A stretch of DNA of 64,000 nt from Onchocerca lupi. Lineage: Eukaryota > Nematoda > Chromadorea > Rhabditida > Onchocercidae. Below are positions 1 to 12,500 of the stretch, piece after piece. The notes under the pieces were generated by a model that was given only the letters and a program-made list of their open reading frames with translations, was not told the origin of the DNA and searched no databases. Location: NCBI GenBank assembly GCA_028564675.1, contig JAOVVO010000206.1, positions 51,169 to 115,168 of the forward strand, given 5' to 3'. Both the position numbers and the translations under genes were made by a program. Position 1 is the stretch's first letter. Each line of letters starts with the position of its first letter.

Positions 1-264
1 TTCTTTACAATTTATGTTAAATTTCAAAATGATCTTAACAGGATTTCAGTTGTCCAGCAATTTCTCATGTAGTTGTAAAAAGATGAGCTTCGATGATTGA
101 TCTCAACTGATTACTATCATTATCTGACAAGAAGTCATTATGTTCTTTTAATGATCAATATTCATTAACCATTTACTTATTCTTTTCATTTTTCTCAAAT
201 TTCCTTGAATCATTAGTGAATCATATGTTTTATCATCAGTACTTCGAAAAAGTACTCGTTGTTA

Positions 265-516
265 CTACAAATTTATTATTTCATAATTTATTTCAAATGC
301 AATTCTTGGACCAAACATGTTGTTTTCATTAAAAATTTTTTCGGCAATTTCACGATTCATTTCAGCTAATTGCTGTTCACCAATAATGCTGTAAAACTTT
401 TCAATGTTATAAACATACTGTGACAAAAAATTATCGAGAAAGTAAATCATATTACTTTCAAATTTCTTTACTATTTCATTAACGATATATATGCACAATC
501 GTTGTAATATTGGCAC
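265..516 (-). CDS. Possible terminal exon of an unidentified minus-strand gene
   Basis: This open stretch ends in TAG at 265 and reads as a fairly balanced 60-80 residue peptide with few lysine or phenylalanine runs, unlike most chance ORFs in this AT-rich DNA. It contains acidic and aromatic residues in a plausible mix (for example IIGEQQLAEMNREIAEKIF). No convincing upstream exon was found between 520 and 2100 on the minus strand. A possible acceptor ending in ATAG lies shortly before the lysine-rich start of the open region. I recognise no family. It may be a real last exon or chance. Confidence 0.25.
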   Translation of the reverse strand: MPILQRLCIYIVNEIVKKFESNMIYFLDNFLSQYVYNIEKFYSIIGEQQLAEMNREIAEKIFNENNMFGPRIAFEINYEIINL

Positions 517-2148
517 AAATATAAGCTTATCTATCTATCATATCATTTCGTAACAAGAATGAGATATAAAGGTGATAAAGATAGAAAAATGTGATATAAT
601 AATTTGTCTTAAATATTATCCAAATCATCAGTGAGAAAACTGAAATTATAACTGATTATATCAATATTATCAGTAATAAATAATCATTTAAAGCATAAAT
701 TCTTGAATAGATTAAAAAATGTAATAGAAATAAAATCTGAGGAATCATTTCCTAAGTAAAAAAGTCATCATTTTAATTTATCATTATATTTCAAAATGAG
801 TGAATAATATTAATGAATTTGAAATCATTTAGTTTAATTATTTAATTTGTTTTCCATTCTTATTATTCTAATCTTTTAAATTTGACGAATAAAATCTCAG
901 AATCACTCCTTCACTTGCTTATGCCATGCTTCTATGAATTTCAGATAAAAAAGTACGAAAAAAATATAAATTTTGAAATAATAATTTTAACTAAAAATAT
1001 TTATTTTACAAATTATCAATTAAAAATGCAATAGTAGAGGGTGAAGAAAAACCACTGAATGTCAAAAATGGTTGGTGTAATAGTTTACAAGTTGAAAAAT
1101 GATGGCGCATATTGTCTTGTAAGTGTTGACAAATGTGATGTCTTTTTTTCTATCTATGAAAATATGGAATAAAGTGATGGATAAAATGGTTGTTTTTGAA
1201 TTTTCTAAAGAACAAAGTTCAATGTTGATGAATTTTGCTGACAAAATATTTTTCCACTTTACCCATCAAACATTCAATTTAACTCTTTCATTCTGGCATT
1301 TCAACAAAAACATTCACAAAATAAGACTTCAATTTATTTAATCTTTACTAAATATTCAATCAAAAAATTGGCAATGTTTTATTGGATTTACGCCTTGGTT
1401 TGTTTTAACTACAGTTTTTGCAGTATTAATTAAGTAAATGAATTAAATTGCAGTTACAATTAGACAATTAAATTACTCGTTAATTTATTATTAAGGAAGA
1501 ATAAAAGTTAATCAGGCTAATTAAAAAAAATTTTAAGATATTTTATTGATTGCAAAGGCATTTTTTCATATTAAGATACTAATTAACATCTGAATAAATT
1601 GATAATTATTGGAAAGAAAATCACAAACTTTAATATATGTGCAAATAAACAGATAAATAAAAATCTTGCAAATCAATAAAGTCAAATTTATTCTTGCTCT
1701 CAAATATATTCAACGGATGGTAAAGTCAAAGATTTTGATAATCTACCATCTAATACTAATCAATAATAATAGTTTTCACAACAAATATGTCTGATATGAT
1801 AAAAGCATTGGTTTCTGATCAGCACTGTGATATTGTTTATATAATTTCGTTTCTTTTCGTCATGATAAATTTTAATGAAATGAATGATCTTATGTACCAT
1901 AGCATTTTATTATAGTTTAATTTTAAAAATTTTTTCGAAAATCAGAATCCAAAAAATCTTACTTCACATAACTTGAAAACTGAAATTATATGATGTGAAA
2001 TATTTGGTCTCTTTTTTCTTAAGATGCTTTTTAAACAAATATCATTAACAGCATTGTTTTTTCTACTTCATCAAAAATTTAAAGGCATTTAACTCGGTGA
2101 TTAAATAAATTAATTGCATTCCTATTAAATAATAATAAAAATGACATA
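517..2148. other. Gene-free AT-rich interval
   Basis: No exon with a recognisable product, tRNA or clear repeat was seen. The short ORFs on both strands around 1062-1341 overlap each other and look like chance. The promoter or spliced-leader acceptor of the methyltransferase-like gene should lie in the right part; a TAACAG sequence near 2046-2051 is one possible acceptor. Confidence 0.5.
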
Positions 2149-5100
2149 TTGAAGTTTGATTTAAATTTTTCTATTTTTTCAACCCTCCAAATTCTATCCT
2201 TTATTTTGGAATTCTTCAAATCCACTTTCCAGCTTCTGACATCCTGCTTTTTGGTATCAAGTTCCGAAATCCAAGACATTAACCAATTTATCCAGACAGT
2301 TTTATTGGATGATATATTGATCAATGGAAGACATCATAAAATTGAGGATATAGCGATAAGACAACGCAATGGAGGGTACTAGTCTTCAAACATATTCAAT
2401 CAGCATTATTTATAGTTTATAAATGAATTTTGAAATTTTTCTCCTAATTAAAACTTTTCAATTGTTTTAATTAAACGGCATTTTGCTGAAATTGCCTGAA
2501 ATCAAATTCAAAATTCGAAAACTTAGCTTAGAAGAACATTTTTTTTTATTTCTAAATAAAAAAAAATTATTAAATTCTTTTTTCCACTTCTATTCAATTA
2601 GTTTCATTTATAATACTTTTAATTACATTTGCAATTAAAAATATAATTAATGTAACTTTTATTTACAGCTTATTCATACAACGAATACTGAAACTTACCA
2701 ATTTTGGTCCATTTGCAGTTGCAAGTATGGTACTCGAAATACCACCAAGTAAGAAATAGCATTCAACAAATCTTACGCGAATTAATTTTCAGAAGAATTA
2801 TATATGACTTGATTGTTTCAGTCTTATTTTCTCACTCACACTTCAAATCTATCATTGCAGATTATGCTGTATTTCAAATTGATCACATGGCTTCGTTTAA
2901 TTGTCAATCGTTTTTTTTTTTTTTCTTTCAATTTTAGCAAAAAAAATTGCGACAGAATTGGACACTTCATTGTTGCAACTGAATCATTCGAAAGTTTTGA
3001 TTCCATATATTCAAGCAATGATTGCTGCACCATTTGCACTTGAAATAGTAGAGTTGGAGAAGAATGGTAAAGTATGGAATGTTTTGGAAATTGGTCTTGG
3101 TACCGGAATTTTGAATAGCTTCCTACATAATGTCTTCAGCAATGTTTGTCATCTTTCTTTATAAATAAGCATTTTAGTTTTGAAGTTTGAAATATTGCTG
3201 AAGCTTATTAAATGATAGTTTTTTTTTTAAAAAAAAAAAAAATTAAAACTAGTAACAAGCATGATAAATTGAATCAAGATTTTTTAAAAAAGCCAAAAGT
3301 ATAACTCTCAATGGATTAATGAATTATTAACTTTCATACTTAATGACCGCAATGATTCAGTGATCTGAAAATATTTTTCTGACAACTTGAAATTCTAGAA
3401 ATGCTTAAATCATAATTTCCAGCAGCACAATGAAATCTGTAGCAGAGATTTCGAAAAAATAGTCTATAACTATTCTTGTAGCAGATCATTTGAGCATTGC
3501 TTTTATTGTAGATACCTGAGTATTTACCTGCCGAATACTTGCAGTATTTTTCAATTTTATTTTCCATTTTCCTATTCATTTATCACTATAAGTAAAATCA
3601 ATTGATTATATTTATCGATTGATTTATTAATTAGTGCGTATATTTTCTGTGCAATTTTTTTTTCAATTCTGTTAACTTTTTTTTTTTTTTATCATTTTAA
3701 GCCATATATCTTTTGAAAATTTTGAAACGATTCAAATTTCTGAAAAATCAGTCATTCAATTTCACTTATTGCTTTCAGATAAATATAACAGCAATTGAAT
3801 TGGAACCAAAAATGTATGAAATAGCTAAGAAATATTTCGGTTTAATCGAAGATAAACATCAAAGAATAATCGTTGATGATGGACTGAATTATTTGCAAAA
3901 AATTGCAAATGCAAGTTCGTTTCATTTCTTGCTATTCAAAAATAATTAATTGCATGCAAAAAGACTGTATTATTAGAAAGTACAATTATTTCATGAAGGA
4001 TTATATTTGATCTCAGCTTTTTTGATACATTTGAAACTTCTAATTTTGACTACCGCCGCTATAACTGCTGCAACAAAGAGAAGAATTTATTTTGGAGGTC
4101 AATCTAAATTCGATGTGATTTTTATCGATGCTTGCTATGATAGAATTATGGATGAAATAATATGTCCCGTGGAAGCTTTCACGTTGAAACAAAATTTGAA
4201 GATTATCAAAAAAGCATTGACAAAAAATGGTTCGTTTTTTTTTGCTGAATTTCTCTAGTTTGTACCAATTAATTTTCAATCTTTTGATATTTCATCTTTG
4301 AAACTAGCAAAACTAACCAAAGATTTCGAAAAATCGTCGATTTTCCCATCAGCTTGATGTAATTATAATAACCAAAAAGTCAAAAAAAAAAATAAATCAT
4401 TATAAGAATATTATTATGAGAATTTAAAACATCTGTCTAATTCAAGAAACGGAAGAGCAGAAATAGTTTAAAATCCATCCGATAATTTTTCAAGAAAATA
4501 AATTTTTCCTGTATTACTGTTGAAGGAAATAAACTTTTCCTGCATTACTATTACATTCGAATAAAGTTTTATAGTACAAGATCGAATTTCCAACTTAAAC
4601 TCCTATCAAAATCGATTTTGTACATTGTAAAAAAGTTCCTAAATTTTTAAAAAAATCAATGAAAAGAATGCAGTCAGTTTCAGGCATCGTTGTCTTATCA
4701 GTCTTGGCATTTGACAAAAACAAACTCAAAAAGGTATAAATTAAAATTGAATTTCAAATTTGATTTTATTATATGCTATGCATTTTAACTAATCAAATCA
4801 ATTACTTCAGATACAAAATAATTACATGGATGTATTTGGCAGCTGTCATCGGATAACTGATAGCATAAATTTTGTCAACCACGTAGGTCATCTTGCATTA
4901 ATCAGAAGTAATTGGTGCAAAAATTACACAGAAGTTTTATAGATTCTTTTGTAACAAAAAAATTTGACACAAATTTTTGCAATTCGTATTTTACTTCAAG
5001 CACAAATTTAAATTAAATTTAGCTGAATTTTCAGGTCCTTGCATGCGGCAAATACCGAAGAAATGAGGCGATATTTGCTAGAAAAATGAAAGAAATTTAC

Positions 5101-5151
5101 AAAAAATTCGAATTTTATTCAGAACCGAAAATTGATTGGAATGGAATTTGA
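2149..5151 (+). CDS. Spermidine-synthase-fold methyltransferase-like protein
   Basis: Eight exons join in phase: 2149-2375, 2669-2748, 2938-3143, 3779-3914, 4017-4229, 4684-4733, 4811-4882 and 5035-5151, giving 366 residues. The centre is a Rossmann methyltransferase fold: motif I EIGLGTG (153-159), the acidic-loop strand AIELEP (176-181), and the strand DVIFID (249-254) followed by a helix ending KKALTKNGIVVLSVL. This matches the spermidine synthase/METTL13-like class of SAM-dependent enzymes; the substrate cannot be told. The glycine-rich loop differs from true spermidine synthases, so aminopropyl transfer is doubtful. Introns 4 and 5 use GTTCGT donors. A hydrophobic segment at 217-235 (exon 5 start) is unusual; it is kept because the phase requires that acceptor. 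The first 30 residues (before about 2242) are the least certain and a different first exon is possible. Confidence 0.78.
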
Positions 5152-5354
5152 ATTAATGATATGTCACGTGCAACTGCAATTAACAGCATTATGTTCATCA
5201 TCCGAATGTTTGAAACAATTGTTATAGAGAATTCGAGAAAATAACCATTCCGTATACAATGAGATAAAACTTATCGAGATAATCGAGATATCTCAGACAA
5301 TACTCACGACGGTTATTAAAACGAAAATTGTGCAAAGTTTATATTGTAAGTTAA

Positions 5355-5360
5355 AATAAA
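5355..5360 (+). terminator. Candidate polyadenylation signal of the methyltransferase-like gene
   Basis: A canonical AATAAA lies about 200 bases downstream of the stop at 5151 on the coding strand, with no other gene between. Confidence 0.4.
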
Positions 5361-6737
5361 GTTCAAAAGTTTCTTGAATTGAACTTTGTCACTTTTTTAG
5401 ATGCTAAATAAGTTCGAAATAATGCCAGGCTTTTTTTGCACATAAAATCTGAATATTTATTTGTTCGTTGTACAAATTCATTGCGCTGCAACCATAATGA
5501 TCCCAGTCAAAAAAAAAGTCCCGATTATGAATCGGGAAATTCATTGAATAGTTACGAATTTCGTTGCGACGATATGGAATTGCTTATGAATTTTTTCCTG
5601 TTTTGCGACGATACTTTCCGTTTATTTATTTTCGCGAGACGAACATGCATGTAGTCATTTTTATCCAACCATGGATGCTTCGAAATGATTCTGTGAGTTT
5701 GATGAAACTTATGCAATGAGAAATTTGTGGTATTTTTGAAATTAAACAGATTTAATATAACTCTTGAATAAGATGAACTTTAAAAAATAAGTAACGATAA
5801 AAGCGTGTTTCATCAGCAATATTACAATGCAGGATTTTGTCATTTTTGTTGATTTGAAAATATGATCTATTTTTTTTTTATTTTATTATTTTTATTTGGT
5901 TATATATCAATAAATATTACCTTTTAAAAGAATCTAAAGTAAATTTAATGGACAAACTGATATATTTTAAGAGTTAATGAGTGATAAATGAAGAGTTATT
6001 ACAGTTCAATATTATTTATTTTTGGAGTGATGTTTTATTATTTTTATCAGTGCAATAATAAATAAAATTTTTTTTTGCTTCTTTTTTTTTGGTAATTTCA
6101 AAAATTTCGTCAATATTTAAATAAGTCAAACTGGATATATGCTCACATTGGATCGATAATGGTTATTCAAAAAATGAAAAGAAAATTTTTCACAATTTTA
6201 TTTGTTCACTTATCAATTCAAAATGATAAAGAGAGAAAAACCATATTTAGAATAATTGAATCATCTCACATCATTTGCATACATTTAAATTACTTTAAGA
6301 TATAAGTGCTTACAATAAAGCATGAACAATTAATGTATTAAATTATCATATTTGAATATTTACTCTTTCTCTCTATTAATGTATAAGTAATATATGATAT
6401 TGTCTGTGATATAGTATAAGATTAACAAAAACTATTATCGATTGTCTATAATATCGTATAAACCCAATAAATCCTGTTGCTGACCTAACCGAATCACAAT
6501 AGCAAGTAGATCACCAATTCAACATACTACAAATCAAATTACAAATCATCAGATTTTTTCCTAACATTTATATAAGTAATTTTTTTTTTACTTAAATTTT
6601 ATCGATTTTTTTCAAAACAAATGAGAGATACTATTGTTAGAGCTATTATTTGTTGATTGTTTTTTAAGTCGATCTAAATTTTTGATTTTGCATAATTCAA
6701 TCCTGGATGGAGCAGTGAAATTTGAACTAATTCATGC
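5361..6737. other. Intergenic, no gene seen
   Basis: The ORF at 5436-5654 has no recognisable features and spans a short perfect hairpin (TCCCGATT-ATG-AATCGGGA at 5519-5537). 6470-6570 resembles, in inverted orientation, part of the dispersed repeat near 49.8 kb. The rest is plain AT-rich DNA. Confidence 0.5.
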
Positions 6738-6809
6738 TCCCATGTGGTCTAGTGGCTAGGATTCGTGGCTTTCACCCACGCGGCCCGGGTTCGATTCCCG
6801 GCATGGGAA
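6738..6809 (+). tRNA. tRNA-Glu (anticodon TTC)
   Basis: Full cloverleaf of 72 nt. The acceptor arms TCCCATG (6738-6744) and CATGGGA (6802-6808) pair perfectly, with discriminator A at 6809. The D arm has TGGTCTAGTGGCTAGGA, the anticodon loop CTTTCAC presents TTC, and the T arm has the consensus GGTTCGATTCC. T-rich termination tracts start within 15 nt (CCTTTTCTTTT). No intron. Confidence 0.97.
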
Positions 6810-8152
6810 GTTGTTCCTTTTCTTTTCACCGCATCTTTGGTAGCAGTTTGTTCCATTTTATCTTTTTGACCTCAAATGTCGGACATCTCGAATTTTTATC
6901 TAATTATATAGATATCTTGCACAAGTTGGTAATTTCTTTGAACTTTGTTCAACTTTTCAACTTATGCTATCCACATTTGTTAGATTACGATTCAAAAATC
7001 ATGATCTGTCATGTATTGTGCATAATAGGTGGATGATACAAGACTTATCATTCACAATATATTTTTGACGAAATTATAATTCAAAAATTATAATGTATTA
7101 ACAGCCTATTATGTGCCAAAACGAGATATAACAATTCCAAAATTATCAAAATATACTTAATTTGGTATTCGATTTCAACTTTGCAATATTAGCGGTTAAT
7201 TTAACGACAAAAAATGAGAAGAAATAAAGAAGTTCTATTTTTTCGCTACAAATGACAACGAAAAGAATAATCTACCAATCATTTTGTTTAAATATTCTCA
7301 AATAATTGTTTGCACCGTACAGGAAGACCACTCTTCCGTCAATCATTAAAATTTTTTTCACTAAAGGATTTGTCTCTGTCACACATGACATTAAAAACTT
7401 TTCCGACATCTATTGCTTACCTAGCCGAGGTTATAATAGCAAGAAGAAGAAGCAATCTTCAATTCACCAGGGCTATAGATAAATTACAAATTATCAAATT
7501 TTTGTCCCAAATCGTACTTGATAAATAAGATAAAGAATTGCTGAAAAATTGACGGATTAAATCGCATGTTTTAACAAATATTGACACTTTACGCTAACCT
7601 GAAAAAGATAATATGAGTTTTGCTGAGACAATACCGCTTAAATGAATTCATCTAATGATCTTTTCTATCGACATGTTGTTATATATTTCAAAATCCACAA
7701 TAAATAGACATTATCCAATAATCTATGCGACATTTGAATCATTTAAGTTAAAAAGAAGAGATAACGAAATCATTGAAAATCCCCAAAAAAAAAAGATATG
7801 ATCAATCGATTTATTTAATAGAACAATCTAAAACTTTCCATTCGTTGCAATTTAGTTAACAAGATGTAAATTCGAATTCTGCAATGGACAAAATTGAATT
7901 ATGTTTATCTCTTTGTCAGGAAAAAATTTTGATAAATACAAATTTAAAAAAAGAAAAAAAGACTTTCCAATTCTTTTTTCTAAGAAAATTTTTCCAGAAA
8001 CAAACAATTTTAACATTGCTGCAAATCTTTACTTATTTAATTCGTATGATTTACCATTGATTCATACGAAATCGATCTTAAATCTTCTTTGAAAAATGTG
8101 CAAATAATGTTGGTACTTTTATAAAAGTCTCGATTTGTGACTTTGTTAATTT
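6810..8152. repeat. Intergenic with relics of the dispersed repeat
   Basis: About 7310-7530 reads, on the minus strand, like the repeat segment at 49740-49840: both contain ATTGCTTCTTCTTG followed by CTATTAT. It resembles 6470-6570 as well. These are diverged fragments without ends. No gene is supported; the ORFs here are artefacts of the repeat. Confidence 0.45.
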
Positions 8153-8236
8153 TGTCCGCCGCAGGATTCGAACCTGCGCCTACCGAAGTAGATTGCGACC
8201 TGAACGCAACGCCTTAGACCGCTCGGCCAGACGGAC
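8153..8236 (-). tRNA. tRNA-Leu (anticodon CAG)
   Basis: 84-nt type II tRNA read on the minus strand. It starts GTCCGTCTGGCCGAG, has anticodon loop TTCAGGT giving CAG, a long variable arm (about 8236 minus 44-57), and a T arm with GGTTCGAATCC. The acceptor arm pairs over seven positions with one T-G wobble, and the discriminator base is A. No intron. Confidence 0.97.
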
Positions 8237-8429
8237 TCGCATTCCATATTTCCTTCAGTCCTTGATAAAAATTTATGAAATTTTTTCTTAATTTGCAATT
8301 TTTCTATTGAAAAAACGGAGAGTATTTAAAAAAATTTGTAAAAATTCATTTGAAAAAAATTATTTTAAAAAATTTAAAAAAAAATAAATTTTTCTTTACT
8401 TCTATATGCTGAAAATCAATCCATAATAG

Positions 8430-8550
8430 AAAGAGTATCAAAATATAGAGTATCAGTATATCAGTATCAGTATTATCTGTATCAGTATATGAGTATCAAT
8501 AATATGCCCTACTAACATATCAGTATGTCAGTATCAATATAAATATCTCA
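8430..8550. repeat. Degenerate AGTATC/CAGTAT tandem repeat
   Basis: The hexamer-like word AGTATC or CAGTAT recurs more than ten times with interruptions over about 120 bases, a decayed simple repeat. Confidence 0.7.
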
Positions 8551-9411
8551 GTTGTGATTAATCATATGGCTTTATTTTGCAAAATTATATAAAATACTAT
8601 GAAACTTTTAATTAAGATTAATATTTATATTTGCAAATAATGTCTAAATTTATGAATAACAAATATAATTATAATACATGAATATGAAATCATTTCAGTT
8701 TTGAAAATAAGATAAAAATTAAGTTTACGAAGTAAACTAGTGAAATGATACAGTATGATTTATATATTTAAGTATAATTGTTGCATATTCAACATGTTTA
8801 TTTTTAATATTTTGAAAATACAAATAATTAACATGCAAATATTAGAAAGAATAATTTCAAAATGAACAAGTGATAATGATGGTGATAATGATAGCATGCT
8901 GATTGTTAAAAAAAAATAATAAATTTTTGACTAAATATATTGGATTAAAAAATGGATCTAATATTTATACATTTAAATTAAAAAACAAACTTTCTAAAAT
9001 AAATCAGTTTAATTCACAATTTTAACTTTTGATCAAACTATTCAAGTTAATAATTAATTAGCAATTTTCATGTTAATAATAGTTAGCTTTGACATTATTA
9101 CATTTAAATCAAGCTTAAATAGATTGTTAGTAACAGATTTTGGAATGAAAAAATATGTCAATAAGATTGTACTAAAACTTATGAAAGATCAACTAATATT
9201 TTAAGTTCCTGGCAATTCTGGGCTAATAAACATATCAATTAATCGATAGATTTTTAAGATCAAGCTAATATATATGTAGTTTGAATTTAATTGGATGCAA
9301 ATAGAAGAATTACAAATCATATTCAAATTAGGCAATGTAAAAATTGTAAAATAAAGTATTGCACTAATAATTACAAAATTTGCATATTTCATACTCATTT
9401 ATAGATAGATA

Positions 9412-9712
9412 ATTAATCACAATTTTGATAATAATTCATTTCATTACTTTTGATATAATGATTAATCAGGATCTTGATAATAATTGCACTTCACTACTGA
9501 TGAGATAAATAATCAAAATTTTAATGATAATTTGTTTCATTACTGTTACAATGATTAATCACAATCGTGTTGATAATTCGTTTCATTTCTGATACAATGA
9601 GTAATCAGAATTTTGATAATAATTCATTTCACGATTGATAATTAATCAGAATTCTAATGATAATTTGTTTTATTGCTGATACGATGATTAGTTAGAATCT
9701 TGATGATAATCA
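9412..9712. repeat. Imperfect minisatellite (about 46-bp unit, 6-7 copies)
   Basis: Successive units begin ATTAATCA and continue GATAATAATT then TTTCATTACT and ATACAATG, with drift between copies. The last partial copy (9685-9712) covers the stop codon and the final codons of the minus-strand secreted-protein gene, so the array forms its 3' end and downstream region. Confidence 0.75.
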
Positions 9713-12500
9713 GCTTCGGTATCGATAGTTGCCTCTGTGATATCGTTTATTTTATTCATGATAGCATCATAAGTGTTGCAAAATTCTTGAAATGGATGAT
9801 GTTCAACTTCATCACAGAGTATAACTTGTTGTGGCCAACCTTCTTTCAACGTTTTCACTCTTCGAGCACAATAATTTTTTCGCAGATTCCTGTTTCTGGC
9901 AAATAATTAATGAAATATATTTATAGCTTAATTAGCAATGCTGTCTTTTTCTTATCACTTATCTTTTAAAGCAAAAAAAAGCGAAGAATTTCTTTAAATG
10001 ATATTTTAAATTAAAAGTTTTATTTATGCTTCAAATATAAGTGCTTGTTGAAAGTAAAAATTTTTAATTTATTGATTATCAATAATCAATGATTAGTTAT
10101 TGATATACTAGTGACAAAAATTAAATTTTCTTCTATTTGATAATTAATAACGTATGGAATATGATTTTTTATGAAAAGCATATATTTGCATTAAATTAAA
10201 GTAATGATTGTTGAGTTGATCTATCAAAATTGTTAATCATTTCTTGAAAAAAAAAGAGAGAGAAAAAAAGAAAATTAAAATTAAGAAATGTAATTAGAAG
10301 TATAAGTTAAATGAGAAAACGGGTGACTGTTTTAATGAAAAGTTTTCCGGAAACTCGTTTCCGGTTGCATTCGACATATGGCTATATAATTTAAAAAAAA
10401 AAAAAAAAAAACTGTATTGAAAATAAATAATTCTCGAAAACTTACGACGAAAATTTGCTGGCAATCATACAGATCGGACAACGCATAATAAAATCTTTTG
10501 GACGAAGTATAAGTTCTTCCTTCAGGTTATTTATATTTTTGATTTTTGGTGCCTAAAGATTTTTCATTTTTTATTTGAAAATTTTTTTTCAAATATATTT
10601 TAAAAATTTAAAAATTTATTAGAAAATTTAAAACTAGGAAAAATTATTAATTTCTCATCAATTGATAGCTTTTTGGTTTAATTACACTCAACTTTTGATT
10701 TTTTCAATTTATTTTAATTTGGTTCAGAAAATGGGAAGAGGAATTGGACAAAATTTTAAAATAGAAATGAATGGATAAATGAAATTTCAATCAATAAATG
10801 AAATTTCTTACCAAAATTGGAGTTTGCGGGGAAATACCGTACTTGCCGATGGTATTATTGAAAATGCCTGGACATGGATGATATTCATTGGTGGAATTAA
10901 TTGTATTTAATATTGTAATATTTAGGCTTTTTAGTAGATTCTGCGAATGTTTATATGATTCTGGATATTTCAGGTCACATGGAATCTAAATTAATGAAGA
11001 TTGTCGGATATTTTTAGACATTTTCATGTGAAATTTAAAAAATTAAATCAATGAATATTATAGAAACATGAGATCCAGTCTAATAAAAATTGCTAAATAT
11101 TTAAGGTTATATGGTATTTAAATCAATTAAATTAATGAATTATTAAAAAGAATATGAAATCTAAATCAATAAAAATTGCGGAATAATTCAGATTACATGA
11201 GATTTAAAATAATAAAATTGATTTCTAAAAAAAGCAAAGCAAAATTCTCATATAATCTCGAAATTCGTGGATGTGATATATTATATAAAATGGTTGACAT
11301 TAAATAAATGAAGAAAAATTATATGGCATTTAAATTAGGGAAAAGTTTAGTTCTGGAGAAAGTTATTATTGCTGGTTAAGATTAAATTAAAAACTGAATA
11401 AGTTTCAGAATAAAAAATTTAATTTTAAATTAATTAAAAAGGAATTGAATTATTAAAACGAAATTAATGAAAGTTTTTGATAGAAATGAAAACAAACCAT
11501 TTCGAGCCTTGAAGCGCATTTATGAATATTTGTGCGATGACGATGAATTCGTGTCATAAAAGCCGATTCATCATTTGCCCATCCACATTGTGACTAAAAA
11601 AATAAAAAATTGCCAACTTTTGCGCAAAAATTTTTCACTTTGAAATTTTTAAAATCATTTTTTTCCAAAAAAAAAAGAAAAGCGATTTTTAATATTTTTA
11701 AGTGATATAATACTGTTGATAAAATTGATAACAAAATAATTTGGTTTATGAACAAAAATATTTATCATCTAATTCAGTTGATTTATTTTGCATGCGTGAA
11801 AAGATATAGTGATAATCGATTTTATATATTTAATCACGTCAACCTAACTAGATTAGGCGTAACTTATCAAAAACATCTCGCTTGAATTAAGCATAATGCT
11901 TATTGGAAAAATCCCGTATAAACAATAAAGTGTAAATGAGAATAATTATTAGTGTATATATCGGAATTTAAGAAATTTAAAATTGAACAATTTTTCTTAC
12001 AACATTATATTCAGTTGGTGGATAATATTTGCATGAGAAGAAATTCGAAAAATTTGCATATTGAGCTAATACTTTATTTTCATAATTTAATCGTATAAAA
12101 TCATTCTGCAATGACAAATTATATGAGCAAAATTTTGAAAAATTTTTCATCTAAGATATAAATTAGCAAATAAAATTATCAATAAAAGCGTGAGCGAAAA
12201 AAAAAAAAAACGTGAACGACAAATGATTTACATAAAAAAAAAACATGAGAAATTAAAAAATATATAAGAAATTAATAGAAAATGATTGCAATATATCATA
12301 ATGTTATCTTGGATAAGACATTTCATGAAGTAAATAGCATATCAAAGAAATATTTAAAAGAGAAAAAACTGGATTAAAATTTTTAAAATAACCAAAAAAT
12401 AAGACAAACAAACATTAAGTTTAGCATTAATATGTATTTCTGCAGTAATAATAATAATAAGTATAATTAAAATAGCTATTTGCGTGAATAACATTATCAT
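9688..12500 (-). CDS. Secreted cysteine-containing protein of unknown function
   Basis: I assembled this from six exons with matching phases (minus strand): 12500-12414, 12105-12001, 11593-11498, 10985-10812, 10552-10446 and 9895-9688, total 258 residues. Exon 1 is a typical signal peptide: MIM, then a long I/L-rich hydrophobic core, ending near residue 20-26. The mature part has ten cysteines, including a C-P-I-C pair, and five N-glycosylation sequons (NFS, NVS, NIT, NST, NNT), all in the predicted extracellular part. That agreement supports a real secreted protein. Donors are GTAAG or GTTTGT. No domain is recognised and it could be nematode-specific. The start is chosen for the signal peptide; an acceptor-like TTTTAG lies about 60 bases upstream with an in-frame stop overlapping it. 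AATAAA (minus strand, 9674-9669) is a likely poly(A) signal. Confidence 0.75.

Noticed and set aside
2079..2324. Minus-strand ORF opposite the methyltransferase-like first exon
   Set aside because: It overlaps the plus exon whose 3' part joins in phase to a conserved protein; no minus exons link to it.
5519..5537. Rho-independent terminator-like palindrome
   Set aside because: 8-bp arms with a 3-base loop in a eukaryotic intergenic region; no bacterial gene context.
6734..7036. 100-aa ORF over the tRNA-Glu gene
   Set aside because: Its first third is the tRNA read as protein (GLVARIRGFHPRGPGSIPG); the rest has no features.
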